The notes: generated from the sequence alone by a model not told the origin. Numbered from the stretch's first letter, positions 51,336 to 60,169 are shown. The stretch: 64,000 bases of DNA from Propionibacteriaceae bacterium UBA7704 (GCA_002482525.1 DLGC01000017.1:260680-324679); one strand, 5' to 3'. Program-made: numbers and translations.

Positions 51336-52160
51336 TCAGGCCACCGCCTCGACGTTGTTGCGCCATTTTCGACGGTCGTGGATGAAGCAGATGAGTTCGG
51401 CGATCAGGAACAGGATCATCATCGGCACCGCTAGCGCCAGCATCGAAAACGGGTCGGTCGACGGTGTGGCTGCAGCCCCGAAGACGAAGGTGCCGAAGAT
51501 CACATAGGTGCGTGCTTTGGCGAGCTGAGCCGCCGTGACGACCCCCATCATGTTGGCCGCCACGATCACCACCGGCATCAGGAATCCCAAACCGAAGACG
51601 ACCATGAGTTGCAGGGTGAGTTTGAGGAAATCGGTGACATCCAACAAGTTGGTGGCGGGGACGCTGTCCGGGGTGAAGGCCAGCAGCACCGAGATTCCCT
51701 GCGGCAGGATCAGATAACCCACGGCTACGCCAAGCAGGAACAATGGGATGGCGGCACCGAGGAAGCCGAGAGCGTACTTGCGTTCCTTGGTCAGCAGGGC
51801 CGGTGAGATGTAGGCCCACAGCTGATACAGCCACACCGGACTGGACAGGATCAACCCGGCCACCATGGCGATCTGCAGAATCAGCATGAACGGGGCAGTG
51901 ACACCGGTGATGACGGTCGTGGGGTTCAGATTGGGGTGGCTCTGTTTGAGCAGTTCCATCGCCAGCAGATAGGGACGCATCATGAAGTAATAGAGCTGCT
52001 CGTACCAGATCGCCGACAGCAGTGAAGCCGTGATGATCGCAATCGAGGCGACGATGAGGCGGTACCGCAATTCGCGCAGGTGATCGGCGAGACTCATCAC
52101 CCCACCAGGGGTGGGTTTGGGCGGGCGCAGCCAGGCCAGGCGAGGCTTTCCTTTTGCCAC
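51336..52160 (-). CDS. tatC: Sec-independent protein translocase TatC
   Basis: Core receptor subunit of the twin-arginine translocon. 274 aa with six transmembrane helices. Signature MSLADHLRELRYRL (TatC N-terminal motif with conserved Glu), then SSPVWLYQLWAYISPALLTKERKY, and TPSTDPFSMLALAVPMMILF near the C-terminus. 7 bp after tatA. Confidence 0.96.
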   Translation of the reverse strand: MAKGKPRLAWLRPPKPTPGGVMSLADHLRELRYRLIVASIAIITASLLSAIWYEQLYYFMMRPYLLAMELLKQSHPNLNPTTVITGVTAPFMLILQIAMVAGLILSSPVWLYQLWAYISPALLTKERKYALGFLGAAIPLFLLGVAVGYLILPQGISVLLAFTPDSVPATNLLDVTDFLKLTLQLMVVFGLGFLMPVVIVAANMMGVVTAAQLAKARTYVIFGTFVFGAAATPSTDPFSMLALAVPMMILFLIAELICFIHDRRKWRNNVEAVA

Positions 52161-52167
52161 GGAGAGC

Positions 52168-52488
52168 TCAGGCCTTGTCGGGGACGTCTGATGAATCGCC
52201 GGAGGCCGCGCTCGAACTGTCCGGCGGGGCGGCGAGATCAGGCTCGGTGTCGATCAGTTCTGCATCGACGATCTCGGAATCGTCTCGGTCGGAAACGGCA
52301 ATAGCCTCGGAACGGAAAGGCTCACGAGCAGCTCCCGGCGCGGTGCTGCCGTCGACTTTGAGCGCCGAAGTCTCCTCTTTGAAGGCGCGCACGGCCTTGC
52401 CCGCATTGCGACCGATCCCGGCCAGCCGGGATCCGCCGATGAGCAGCAGTGCGATCAGTACGAGAATCGCCCATTCCCAACCGCCCAT
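52168..52488 (-). CDS. tatA: Sec-independent protein translocase TatA
   Basis: 106 aa. One N-terminal hydrophobic helix (WEWAILVLIALLLIGG), a hinge, an amphipathic helix with RNAGKAVRAFKEET and a long acidic disordered tail. The hinge lacks the usual Phe-Gly, reading IGGSRLAGIGR, which is a divergence. GGAGG five bases before the ATG. Directly upstream of tatC. Confidence 0.92.
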   Translation of the reverse strand: MGGWEWAILVLIALLLIGGSRLAGIGRNAGKAVRAFKEETSALKVDGSTAPGAAREPFRSEAIAVSDRDDSEIVDAELIDTEPDLAAPPDSSSAASGDSSDVPDKA

Positions 52489-52515
52489 TTCCGCCTCCTT
52501 CGCTGGTGCGCCGAG

Positions 52516-52728
52516 CTACCGTAGCGCCTCGAGTCGCTTTTCTTCGAGGTCGCTGGGCACGACCGGCTGGATTTGATTCAGCAACTCACCCAGCTCCGCG
52601 AGACGCTCGCCGAGCATCTCGAGTTCGCTGAACAAGTCGGAGGCTTTATGCCACAGCCAGACGGCATAGCTGACGACCATGATCAGCCCACCGACGGCGA
52701 TCGCACCGAACAACAGCACCCAGTTCAT
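52516..52728 (-). CDS. Small membrane protein, unknown
   Basis: 70 aa. One transmembrane helix (about 3-26) followed by a predicted coiled coil rich in Glu/Leu (ASDLFSELEMLGERLAELGELL). Not recognised. It lies between pafC (12-bp gap) and tatA (27-bp gap) in the same operon. Confidence 0.72.
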   Translation of the reverse strand: MNWVLLFGAIAVGGLIMVVSYAVWLWHKASDLFSELEMLGERLAELGELLNQIQPVVPSDLEEKRLEALR

Positions 52729-52740
52729 GATCTGGCCAGC

Positions 52741-53682
52741 CTACCCCGCGCGGTACCCGGCCAGGGCCTCGGTCGCTGCGTCTACTGCAGAGGCCAGGAG
52801 CTGCGCCGGCTCGGCGGCGAGCAGGCCGGGGCCCAGGCGCAGCACCAAAGCCCGCAGCCAGGCCGGATCGGCGACCAGCAGGTCGAGTTCGACGGCGGTC
52901 TCGCTGCGCCGTAGCTGTTGCACCGGTATGTACTCAGCGATCCAGGCGGACTGCGGTGTCACGGTGAGAGTGACCGCAACCGCATCGGTGCTGCTTTCCA
53001 GCCAGCTCGGGCCGAACTCGGGGGGCTCGCCGAGCTCGGGCACGGCGTGCTCGGTGAGGTGTACTTCGGCGATGCGGTCCAGTCGATAGGTGCGCCAGTC
53101 GGCCCGTTGCGGACTCCAAGCCTGCAAATAGCCGAAGCCGTCGCTGGTGATGAGCCGAACCGGTGCCACCGTCGGACGGGAAGGCTCCAAGGCAGCGTCG
53201 GTGTAGTCAAAAGTCACCTGGCGACCATCGCTGATGGCCGCAGCGAGTTGTTCCCGAACTCCGGGGGCACCTCCGGACACCGCCACGGTCGTGGCCGTCG
53301 GGGTGCCGGCAGCAGTCTCGAGCTTCGCCAAGGCGTTGCGGACGGCCTCCGCCGCGTCCTCCCCCACCAGTTCGGCCACCGCACGCAGGGCCACCACCAG
53401 GCTGAGCGCTTCGTCGGGGGTGAACCGCATCGGTCGGCGCAGATAGTCGGCGTTCGACAGTCGGATCCGGCCCGTCTCGGCCACGGCATCCATGTCGATC
53501 TCGATCAGGTCGCCAGGCATGCCTTCGGGCAGACCGCAGTACCACAGGACTCTGAGATCAGCGATGAGTTGAGTCGTCGTGATGCCGAAATCGGCGGACG
53601 TCCGGTCCAGATCGGCGTCGGGGTGGAGCTGCAGGTAGGGCACGAGCGCCAGCAGTCGTGAAACCTGGTCGGCCGATGTCAT
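52741..53682 (-). CDS. pafC: WYL-domain regulator PafC
   Basis: Partner of PafB in the LexA-independent DNA-damage activator PafBC. 313 aa: an HTH region (about 1-70), a middle domain, a WYL domain with YLQAWSPQRADWRTYRLDRI, and a C-terminal WCX-type extension. The ATG overlaps the pafB stop by 4 bp, as expected for subunits made in equal amounts. Confidence 0.9.
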   Translation of the reverse strand: MTSADQVSRLLALVPYLQLHPDADLDRTSADFGITTTQLIADLRVLWYCGLPEGMPGDLIEIDMDAVAETGRIRLSNADYLRRPMRFTPDEALSLVVALRAVAELVGEDAAEAVRNALAKLETAAGTPTATTVAVSGGAPGVREQLAAAISDGRQVTFDYTDAALEPSRPTVAPVRLITSDGFGYLQAWSPQRADWRTYRLDRIAEVHLTEHAVPELGEPPEFGPSWLESSTDAVAVTLTVTPQSAWIAEYIPVQQLRRSETAVELDLLVADPAWLRALVLRLGPGLLAAEPAQLLASAVDAATEALAGYRAG

Positions 53683-54629
53683 CGCGACGTCAATCCGGCC
53701 ACAGCCTCGAGGTGGGTGATGACGGCGGCGCGCAGGTCGGCGGGGCCGAGCACGATGACGTCTGGGCCGTAGGCGGCCACATCGGCCACGAAGTCGCCGC
53801 TGCGGGCGAAACTGACCTGGTAGGCGCTGTACCCGGCAGGAGCATCGACGGCTTGGGCGGTGCCGCGCTGACGCAGGTCAGCGGCGCGACCGTCACGGAT
53901 GGCCAGCAGTGCTGAGTCGTCGACGCCGGCCGGTTCCAGGCGTTGCCAATGCGCCTCGATCTCGGCAGAGGAGGGCAAGGCATAACTTCCCGGCTTGCCG
54001 ATGCGGGTCACCGCTGAATCGATGCGAGCCAGCTTGAAGATCCGGGCACCAGCCCGATCGCGGTCGTGCGCGAGCAGATACCAGGAGCCACGCCGACAGT
54101 TCATCGCCCAGGGCTCTACCCTGCGGATCTCACCCCGGTAGCGGAAGCTGATCGGCACCCGGTCGGTATGCGCCTCCCATATGCTGGCGAACGCCGACTC
54201 GTGAGCGCCGAGTCGCGGGGCGAGCCCGGCCAACCGGGTCGGATCCGGATCGATGCCGGCGGCGCGCAGTTTCGCCAGTGCGGAGACCGCCTGCCCGGCT
54301 TGGGTGGCCGATTCCCAGACGCTGGCAGCCAGACCCAGCGCGGCGGTCTCGGCGGCGGTGAACTCGATAGCGGGAAGCTCGAAGGCCTCACGTCGGATGC
54401 GATAGCCGACCTCATCGGGGAAGAGCACGTCGTTGCTACCGGTCTCCACGGCCACACCCATCAGGCGCAGTTCGTCCTTGTCGCGTTCAAAAGTGCGTTC
54501 AAAGGCGGCATCGCCGAGACCGTGGTAGCCCTCGACGACTTCGCGAATGCGCGCCTTGTCGACGAAGCGACGCGCCATCAGCAAACAGATCGTCAGATTC
54601 ATGATCCGTTCGGACTTCTGCTGAGTCAT
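53679..54629 (-). CDS. pafB: WYL-domain regulator PafB
   Basis: 316 aa. N-terminal winged HTH (RIMNLTICLLMARRFVDKARI...) and a WYL domain (VEPWAMNCRRGSWYLLAHDRD). With PafC it activates promoters of the RecA-NDp type, seen here at recA and ftsK. ATG at 54629 has GGAGG unusually close. GTG at 54647 is an alternative. First gene of pafB-pafC-small membrane gene-tatA-tatC-dagK-helY. Confidence 0.9.
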   Translation of the reverse strand: MTQQKSERIMNLTICLLMARRFVDKARIREVVEGYHGLGDAAFERTFERDKDELRLMGVAVETGSNDVLFPDEVGYRIRREAFELPAIEFTAAETAALGLAASVWESATQAGQAVSALAKLRAAGIDPDPTRLAGLAPRLGAHESAFASIWEAHTDRVPISFRYRGEIRRVEPWAMNCRRGSWYLLAHDRDRAGARIFKLARIDSAVTRIGKPGSYALPSSAEIEAHWQRLEPAGVDDSALLAIRDGRAADLRQRGTAQAVDAPAGYSAYQVSFARSGDFVADVAAYGPDVIVLGPADLRAAVITHLEAVAGLTSR

Positions 54630-54702
54630 GCCTCCGCCTGCGGTCACTGGTTATCGGTGCTGCGATGAGGCTAGCAGCGCAACGACCGCCAGCAGGTGTC
54701 GG

Positions 54703-54715
54703 CTCGCGTTGCGAG
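54703..54715. promoter_or_regulatory. Small inverted repeat in the pafB/gluQ gap
   Basis: CTCGC-GTT-GCGAG in the 131-bp divergent region. It may be an operator. TACAGT about 8 bp further on could be the gluQ -10. Confidence 0.3.
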
Positions 54716-54760
54716 GCTGCAATACAGTGACCGTTGTTCCCGACAGGAGAAGGCACGGCC

Positions 54761-55678
54761 ATGAGCATTCCCGGTGCTGGACGGTTCGCACCGAGTCCGA
54801 CCTCCGACCTGCATCTGGGCAATCTGCGCACCGCAGTGTTGGCCTGGCTGTTCGCGCGCAGCAGTGGGCGTCGCTTTCTGGTGCGCATCGAGGATCTGGA
54901 CACGGCACGGGTACGAGCCGGCGGCGACACCGCCGGACGCCAGCTTGCTGATCTGGCGGCGCTCGGCCTGGACTTCGATGGTGATCCGGTGTGGCAGTCG
55001 CAGCGGCTCGAGGTGTACCGCGATGTCATCGCGAGCCTGCCGACCTATCCGTGTTTCTGTACGCGCCGGGAGATCGCCGAGGCGGCATCCGCGCCACACC
55101 ACGCGGCAGGCGGGTATCGCCCCTATCCGGGCACCTGTCGCAATCTCACCGAGGCCCAACGCGCCGAACGTGCCGCGGTGCGCACTCCGGCACTGCGGGT
55201 TCGTGCTCAGGACGTTTCGTGGACGGTCAGGGATGCGCTGGCCGGAGAGGTGACCGCGGTGGTGGATGACTTCGTGGTGGCTCGCAACGACGGCACTCCT
55301 GCCTACAACCTCGCTGTCGTGGTCGATGATCTGGCCAGCGGCGTGGATCAGGTGGTGCGCGGCGATGATCTGCTCGATTCGTCACCGCGGCAGGCATGGC
55401 TGGCCCACCGCGTGGGCGGCTCAGCACCGGACTACGCCCATGTGCCCCTGGCCCTGAATCCGTCGGGGCAGCGCCTGGCTAAACGTGACGGAGCGGTCTG
55501 CATGGCCGACCTGGCCCGGCTCGATGTCAGCCCCGAGCGGATCCTGAGCAGGATCGCCGAATCGTTGGCCCTGGCCGAGCCCGGCGAACCGGTGAGTCTT
55601 GAGCTCTTGCTGACGCGCTTCGACCCGGCCTTGATTCCTCGACGTCCGTGGCTGGTTGCGGCGGACTACTGCTGGTAG
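54761..55678 (+). CDS. gluQ: Glutamyl-Q tRNA(Asp) synthetase
   Basis: Truncated glutamyl-tRNA synthetase paralogue that attaches glutamate to queuosine-34 of tRNA-Asp. 305 aa, catalytic core only. HIGH-type motif HLGN at 18-21, zinc ligands in CFC and YPGTC, KMSKS-type RLAKRDGA. No anticodon-binding domain, which separates it from GltX. SD-like GAAGG seven bases before the ATG. The 3' end overlaps the convergent FKBP gene by 13 bp. Confidence 0.9.
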   Translation: MSIPGAGRFAPSPTSDLHLGNLRTAVLAWLFARSSGRRFLVRIEDLDTARVRAGGDTAGRQLADLAALGLDFDGDPVWQSQRLEVYRDVIASLPTYPCFCTRREIAEAASAPHHAAGGYRPYPGTCRNLTEAQRAERAAVRTPALRVRAQDVSWTVRDALAGEVTAVVDDFVVARNDGTPAYNLAVVVDDLASGVDQVVRGDDLLDSSPRQAWLAHRVGGSAPDYAHVPLALNPSGQRLAKRDGAVCMADLARLDVSPERILSRIAESLALAEPGEPVSLELLLTRFDPALIPRRPWLVAADYCW

Positions 55679-56637
55679 GCGTACAACACGTCGACCACGT
55701 AGACGACCGTGTCGCCAGCCTCGACTGGAGGATTGTTCGACCCCAGCGGGAAGCCATCCTTGGGTGGCAGCACGAACATCACCCGGGATCCGACGGTCTG
55801 GCCGACCAGGCCCGCCTTCAGGCCGGGCAGGGTTGATGCCAGCGGGGTCGACTCCGGAGTGTCGAACTTGTCGTCGATGAGCTGGCCGGTCTTCCACGAG
55901 TAGCCCACGTAGCGGGAATAGACGGTGTCAGTCTTGGTGACCTTTGCTCCGGTGCCTTTGATCAACACCTGGGTCTTCATAGCGGCAGGAGCAGCCGTTT
56001 TCGGCATGGTGACCACGGGTTTGCTGGCCGCGTCACCGGTTACGGTGGGTAGCCCGGCTGCAGGAGTCACAGCTGCTCCACTGGGCTGAGCGAGGGACAC
56101 TCCAGTGATATCGACGACGAAGATCAGCGTGTCGCCGTCTTGATAGTCGGCCGGACGATAGGTGGGGTCAACCCCGTCGAAAGAATCTGATCCCGGAATG
56201 GCGAGCAACACGCGGCTGCCCGCTTTGGCGCCCTTCAGACCGGTGGTGAAGCCCTTGATGAGGCCCTCCAGGGCGGTGGTGGTGTCCTGCTTGGAGGTGA
56301 ACGATTCCTCCGACATCTTCCCGGTTCGCCCTTCGGCGAGGTAGTAGCGGAAGGTGAACAGTGAGGTGTCGGTGATCTCATTGCCCTTGCCCTGGATCAG
56401 CACCTTGCTGCGCGTCTGGTCGATGTAAAAGGGGGCAGTGAACGTCACCTTCGGCTTCTTCAGCCAGGCACCGCTTACTTTGATGCCGTCCAGGCTGGTC
56501 TGCACCGGCACTGTCGATGATGGCGACGGGCTGGCAGATCCGCTGGCGGACGGGGTGGGCGTGGGATTGGCGGTACTGCTGCACGCTGACAGCGCGAGGG
56601 CACAGGCCACCACAACAAAGACGCGACGAATTGACAC
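55666..56637 (-). CDS. Lipoprotein with two FKBP-type peptidyl-prolyl isomerase domains
   Basis: 323 aa. Signal peptide with lipobox LSAC near residue 20, a Ser/Pro/Thr-rich linker, then two FKBP domains (about 60-180 and 225-323), the second better conserved (GYSWKTGQLIDDKFDTP, GLKAGLVGQTVGSRVMFVLPP). Probably an extracytoplasmic folding factor. GTG at 56637 is supported by TACCCT 7 nt upstream and by the signal peptide. Confidence 0.86.
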   Translation of the reverse strand: MSIRRVFVVVACALALSACSSTANPTPTPSASGSASPSPSSTVPVQTSLDGIKVSGAWLKKPKVTFTAPFYIDQTRSKVLIQGKGNEITDTSLFTFRYYLAEGRTGKMSEESFTSKQDTTTALEGLIKGFTTGLKGAKAGSRVLLAIPGSDSFDGVDPTYRPADYQDGDTLIFVVDITGVSLAQPSGAAVTPAAGLPTVTGDAASKPVVTMPKTAAPAAMKTQVLIKGTGAKVTKTDTVYSRYVGYSWKTGQLIDDKFDTPESTPLASTLPGLKAGLVGQTVGSRVMFVLPPKDGFPLGSNNPPVEAGDTVVYVVDVLYAYQQ

Positions 56638-56644
56638 GCCTGAA

Positions 56645-56650
56645 AGGGTA
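56645..56650 (-). promoter_or_regulatory. Leaderless -10 element of the FKBP gene
   Basis: TACCCT on the minus strand, seven bases (TTCAGGC), then GTG at 56637. Confidence 0.55.
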
Positions 56651-56712
56651 CCCAACCACACGGGGTGCTTTGGCCAGTTCGACCAGTGCGGCATTGCGGC
56701 GGGGCCACTTTG

Positions 56713-57456
56713 CTAGTGCGGCTGCTCGTCCTGAACCAGGTCGAGCAGGGCTCCCAGCTCGGAATCGGTGAGGTCACGGGTGTGGCCGCTGCGCAGGTCA
56801 CCGAGGGCGACCGGTCCGATCGAGAGCCGCGACAGCCGCCGCACCGGGTGGCCGACGGCATCGAACATGCGTCGCACGATCCGATTGCGTCCCGAATGCA
56901 GCCGCACCTGAACCAGGGTGTGACCGCCGGATCGCTGCACGATCTTCACCGCATCCGGAGTGATCGGACCATCGTCGAGGTCAATCCCCATTCGGAGTTT
57001 CTTGACCGTGGCATCGGTCAGTACGCCATCCACATCGGCCAGATAGGTCTTGATCACTTCGAACGACGGATGCATGAGTCGCTGGGCCATGTCGCCGTCG
57101 TTGGTGAGCAGCAACAGCCCCTCGGTGTCGGCGTCCAGGCGCCCCACGTGGAACAGCCGTTCCCCCTCAGGCAGATAGTCGACCACGGTGGGACGGCCAT
57201 GAGGGTCGGACATCGCCGAGAGCACGCCCGGCGGCTTGTTCAGCGCCAGGTAGCGATGCTCACGCGGTGGTGGGATTCGCACCCCGTCGACCCGGATGAC
57301 CGCAGTGCGCGGATCCACCCGCAGGCCTTGCGTGCGCACTACTTCGCCATCGACCTCGACCCGGCCGCGGGCGATCAGGTTCTCGGCTGCCCGCCGGGAC
57401 GCCACGCCAGCTGCGGCCAGCACCTTCTGCAGTCGGACACCGTCGGGTTCAGTCAT
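56713..57456 (-). CDS. rluB: 23S rRNA pseudouridine synthase RluB-type
   Basis: 247 aa: N-terminal S4 domain (VRLQKVLAAAGVASRRAAENLIARG) and pseudouridine synthase domain with the catalytic aspartate in GRLDADTEGLLLLTNDG. The RsuA/RluB/E/F family cannot be fully resolved by eye. The place after scpB is typical for RluB. Overlaps scpB by 8 bp. Confidence 0.9.
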   Translation of the reverse strand: MTEPDGVRLQKVLAAAGVASRRAAENLIARGRVEVDGEVVRTQGLRVDPRTAVIRVDGVRIPPPREHRYLALNKPPGVLSAMSDPHGRPTVVDYLPEGERLFHVGRLDADTEGLLLLTNDGDMAQRLMHPSFEVIKTYLADVDGVLTDATVKKLRMGIDLDDGPITPDAVKIVQRSGGHTLVQVRLHSGRNRIVRRMFDAVGHPVRRLSRLSIGPVALGDLRSGHTRDLTDSELGALLDLVQDEQPH

Positions 57457-58054
57457 TGTCGTTGCCTACCAAGGGTGTCGGCTCCGGGGTCGGTGCATTG
57501 GCCGCGGCAAGGTCGGCCAACTCGGCCTCCAACGCGGAGGCATCGGGGAGATGCGGTGCCAGGGCGGGGAGTTCATCCAGGCTGGACATGCCCATGCGCT
57601 CCAAGAAGTAGCTGGTGGTGGCGAACAGGTAGGCACCGGTCTCGGGGTCGCGTCCGACCTCCTCGATCAACTCTCGCGTCGCCAGTGTGCGCATCACCCC
57701 GTCGACGTTCACGCCACGGACAGCTGACACCTTGCCGCGTGAGATGGGTTGCAGGTAGGCGACCACGGCCAGTGTCTCCAAGGCCGCCTGACTGAGGGTC
57801 GCCCGCTGACCTTCCAGGAGCCACTGCGAGATCAGTTCGGCGTGTTCTTCGCGGGTGTAGTAGCGCCAGCCGCCGCCGACTTCGCGAAGTTCGAAACCGC
57901 GCCCGGTGCGATCGTAGAAGCTCGCCAACTCGGTCAGAGCCTCGACGACCACACCGACCGGCTCCCCCACCGCCTCGGCCAGATCGGTGGCCGATGTCGG
58001 CTCGGTGGCGAGCATCAGCAGAGCCTCGAGCGCGGCTGCGGTCGGGTTAGTCAT
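57449..58054 (-). CDS. scpB: Segregation and condensation protein B
   Basis: Winged-helix subunit of the SMC-ScpAB condensin. 201 aa, with the ScpB core LEALLMLATEPTS, LETLAVVAYLQPISRGKVSAVRGVNVDGVMRTL in two blocks, and RDPETGAYLFATTSYFLERMG. It overlaps scpA by 4 bp. Confidence 0.93.
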   Translation of the reverse strand: MTNPTAAALEALLMLATEPTSATDLAEAVGEPVGVVVEALTELASFYDRTGRGFELREVGGGWRYYTREEHAELISQWLLEGQRATLSQAALETLAVVAYLQPISRGKVSAVRGVNVDGVMRTLATRELIEEVGRDPETGAYLFATTSYFLERMGMSSLDELPALAPHLPDASALEAELADLAAANAPTPEPTPLVGNDND

Positions 58055-58989
58055 GATTGATCCTCATTGTCGTCGGTAGCGGCAGCAGCTTCGGGATGAT
58101 CCTCGGCGTCGAACTCCGCCCCCAGATCGGTGGCCTCGATGTCGTTGCCCAGCCATCGGATAGTGAGCTCACCCAACGGGCTGAGCTGTTCGAAACTCAC
58201 CGCCTTCTGTCGGAACAGATCGAGCAGCGCCAAGAAGCGGGCTACCACGACCAGTTTGTCGGACGCATCGGCGGTCAACGAACGGAAGCTCAACGCCTGG
58301 TGTCCCCGCAACCGAGTGATGATCACCTCGGCCTGCTCGCGCACACTCACCAGGGGCAGATGCAAATGGTCCAACGACACCGACTGCGGTTCGCTCGGCG
58401 TCATGGCGCGTCCGGCATAGTCGGCGATGAGGGCGGCGAAGCCGTCCAGATTCGGCTCGGGGAGCAATGCAGCGAAGGTCTCTTCCAGACCACCTGGACG
58501 CGGGTATCGGCGCGCCTGAGTATTCAAGGTGTCGGAGATCCAGCGGCTGATCATCTTGAAGGCGCGGTATTGCAGCAGCCTGGCGAAGAGCAGGTCGCGT
58601 GCTTCCAGCAGCGCCAGATCGTCCTCGTCCTCGACTTCTCCGGCAGGAAGCAGCCGGGCGGCTTTCAGGTCCAGGAGGGTCGCGGCGATCACGATGAAAG
58701 AGCTGGATTGGTCGAGATCCCACCAGGCGGCGCCGCCGGTGGCACCGGTGCCGGTCACCGCTGGCGACGGTCGGCTCGCCTGGGCGGCCTTGAGATACCC
58801 GATGAACTCATCAGTGACCTGGGACAGCGCGACCTCGGTGACATCCAGCTTGTGTTTGCTGATCAATTGCAGCAGCAGGTCGAAGGGGCCGGTGAAGTTG
58901 TCGAGGTTGACGGTGAACGCGTTGCGCTCCATCGGAGCGGCGGAGTGCGGTTGGTGCTGAAGGGGAGGCTCCCCCGTGGATGCGCTCAC
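58051..58989 (-). CDS. scpA: Segregation and condensation protein A
   Basis: Kleisin subunit bridging the SMC heads. 312 aa. The N-terminal FTVNLDNFTGPFDLLLQLI motif, then the long helical middle and a C-terminal winged helix (VARFLALLDLFRQKAVSFEQ). The GTG start overlaps the upstream RHH gene as GTGA. Confidence 0.93.
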   Translation of the reverse strand: MSASTGEPPLQHQPHSAAPMERNAFTVNLDNFTGPFDLLLQLISKHKLDVTEVALSQVTDEFIGYLKAAQASRPSPAVTGTGATGGAAWWDLDQSSSFIVIAATLLDLKAARLLPAGEVEDEDDLALLEARDLLFARLLQYRAFKMISRWISDTLNTQARRYPRPGGLEETFAALLPEPNLDGFAALIADYAGRAMTPSEPQSVSLDHLHLPLVSVREQAEVIITRLRGHQALSFRSLTADASDKLVVVARFLALLDLFRQKAVSFEQLSPLGELTIRWLGNDIEATDLGAEFDAEDHPEAAAATDDNEDQS

Positions 58990-59261
58990 GATGCCAACAA
59001 CCGGCGCACCAATGCAGAGTCGTCACCATGGGCGGCGAGATCAGCCATCGCCAGGCTGACCGCGGCGCGCACAATGCGTCCCCGATCAACGGCCAGTCCA
59101 TGGTCGGCGCGCAGCGCCAGCCGAGCTCGTTCCAACTCGATCAGTTCCTCGCTGGTCACGTAGACGGTGATCTTCTCCTCATGCCGCACGCGTCCGCTGG
59201 TGGCCGCCGAGTCCTGCGGTGTCTCGGCCGGATCCTCGGGTCGGCTTACGCGCCTGGGCAT
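58986..59261 (-). CDS. Ribbon-helix-helix-like small protein
   Basis: 91 aa. A charged N-terminal part, then EKITVYVTSEELIELERARLAL and a second helix (DRGRIVRAAVSLAMADL), a pattern typical of RHH DNA-binding proteins. Actinobacteria often have such a gene between parA and scpA. It overlaps both neighbours (parA by 16 bp, scpA by 4 bp). May be a ParB-like or regulatory partner. Function unknown. Confidence 0.78.
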   Translation of the reverse strand: MPRRVSRPEDPAETPQDSAATSGRVRHEEKITVYVTSEELIELERARLALRADHGLAVDRGRIVRAAVSLAMADLAAHGDDSALVRRLLAS

Positions 59262-60139
59262 CGGGTCAAGACCTCCTTGGCGAGGCTTCGATATGCCTCA
59301 GCCCCGGCCGAGGTCGAGGCGTAGGTGGTGATCGGCTCGCCGGCGACGGTGGTTTCGGGGAACTTGATGGTGCGACGGATCACGGTGTGGAACACCACCT
59401 CGCCGAAGGCTGACACCACCCGGTCCAGGACCTCGCGGCTGTGCAGGGTGCGCGAGTCGTACATGGTTCCCAGAATGCCGAGCACCTTCAGGTCGGGATT
59501 GAGGCGTTCTTGAACCTTCTCGATGGTGTCGGTGAGCAGCGCGATACCACGCAGCGCGAAGAACTCCAGTTCCAGGGGCATCAGCACCCAGTCCGCGCAG
59601 GTCAGCGCATTGACGGTGAGCAGCCCTAGCGAGGGTGCGCAGTCGATGAGAATGATGTCGTACTCGCTGCGGGCCTTCGACAGCACGCGTCCCAGGGTTT
59701 GTTCGCGGGCTACTTCGGAGACGAGCTGCACTTCGGCGGCCGAGAGATCGATATTGGACGGCAGCAGGTCCAGGCCGTCCACCACGGTGTTCAGGATCAC
59801 TTGATGAATGTCCGCACCGCGGTTGAGCAGCAGGTTGTAGATGCTCAGCTCCAGGGTATGGGGATTGACGCCCAGCCCCACCGAGAGCGAACCCTGTGGG
59901 TCGAAATCAACCAACAGCACCTTGCGTCCGGTCTCTGCCAGGGCGGCCCCCAAGTTGATGGTGGTCGTCGTCTTGCCGACCCCGCCCTTCTGGTTGCACA
60001 TCGCGATGATGAGCGCATTCTTCGGCGCCGTCGGATCGGGGGCGGCGGGAGTCTCGAAATGCGGCATGGGCCGACCGGTGGGTCCGATCTGTCCAACGTC
60101 GGTGGGGTTTTCATCGGAGCGCAGTGAGGTCTTGGTCAC
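59246..60139 (-). CDS. parA: ParA/Soj-type chromosome-partitioning ATPase
   Basis: 297 aa. Deviant Walker A CNQKGGVGKTTTTINLG around residue 45, switch regions DFDPQGSLSVGLG and IIDCAPSLGLLTVNAL. It belongs to the parA-scpA-scpB group and is not next to parB, so it is a second ParA-like protein acting with condensin. GTG at 60139 is supported by TAGGCT 7 nt upstream. A longer frame is open. Confidence 0.88.
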   Translation of the reverse strand: MTKTSLRSDENPTDVGQIGPTGRPMPHFETPAAPDPTAPKNALIIAMCNQKGGVGKTTTTINLGAALAETGRKVLLVDFDPQGSLSVGLGVNPHTLELSIYNLLLNRGADIHQVILNTVVDGLDLLPSNIDLSAAEVQLVSEVAREQTLGRVLSKARSEYDIILIDCAPSLGLLTVNALTCADWVLMPLELEFFALRGIALLTDTIEKVQERLNPDLKVLGILGTMYDSRTLHSREVLDRVVSAFGEVVFHTVIRRTIKFPETTVAGEPITTYASTSAGAEAYRSLAKEVLTRCPGA

Positions 60140-60146
60140 GGCGCCC

Positions 60147-60169
60147 AGCCTAGGCCGAATTGTCGACAA
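60147..60169 (-). promoter_or_regulatory. parA promoter, partial RecA-NDp match
   Basis: Minus strand TTGTCGACA, eight bases, TAGGCT, seven bases, GTG. The first six positions and N8-TAnnnT fit the PafBC motif, while the last three (ACA instead of GTG) do not. The upstream part is itself the palindrome TTGTCGACAA. Confidence 0.45.

Noticed and set aside
54761..55678. Full-length glutamyl-tRNA synthetase
   Set aside because: At 305 aa it has only the catalytic core and the GluQ zinc motif, without the anticodon-binding domain.
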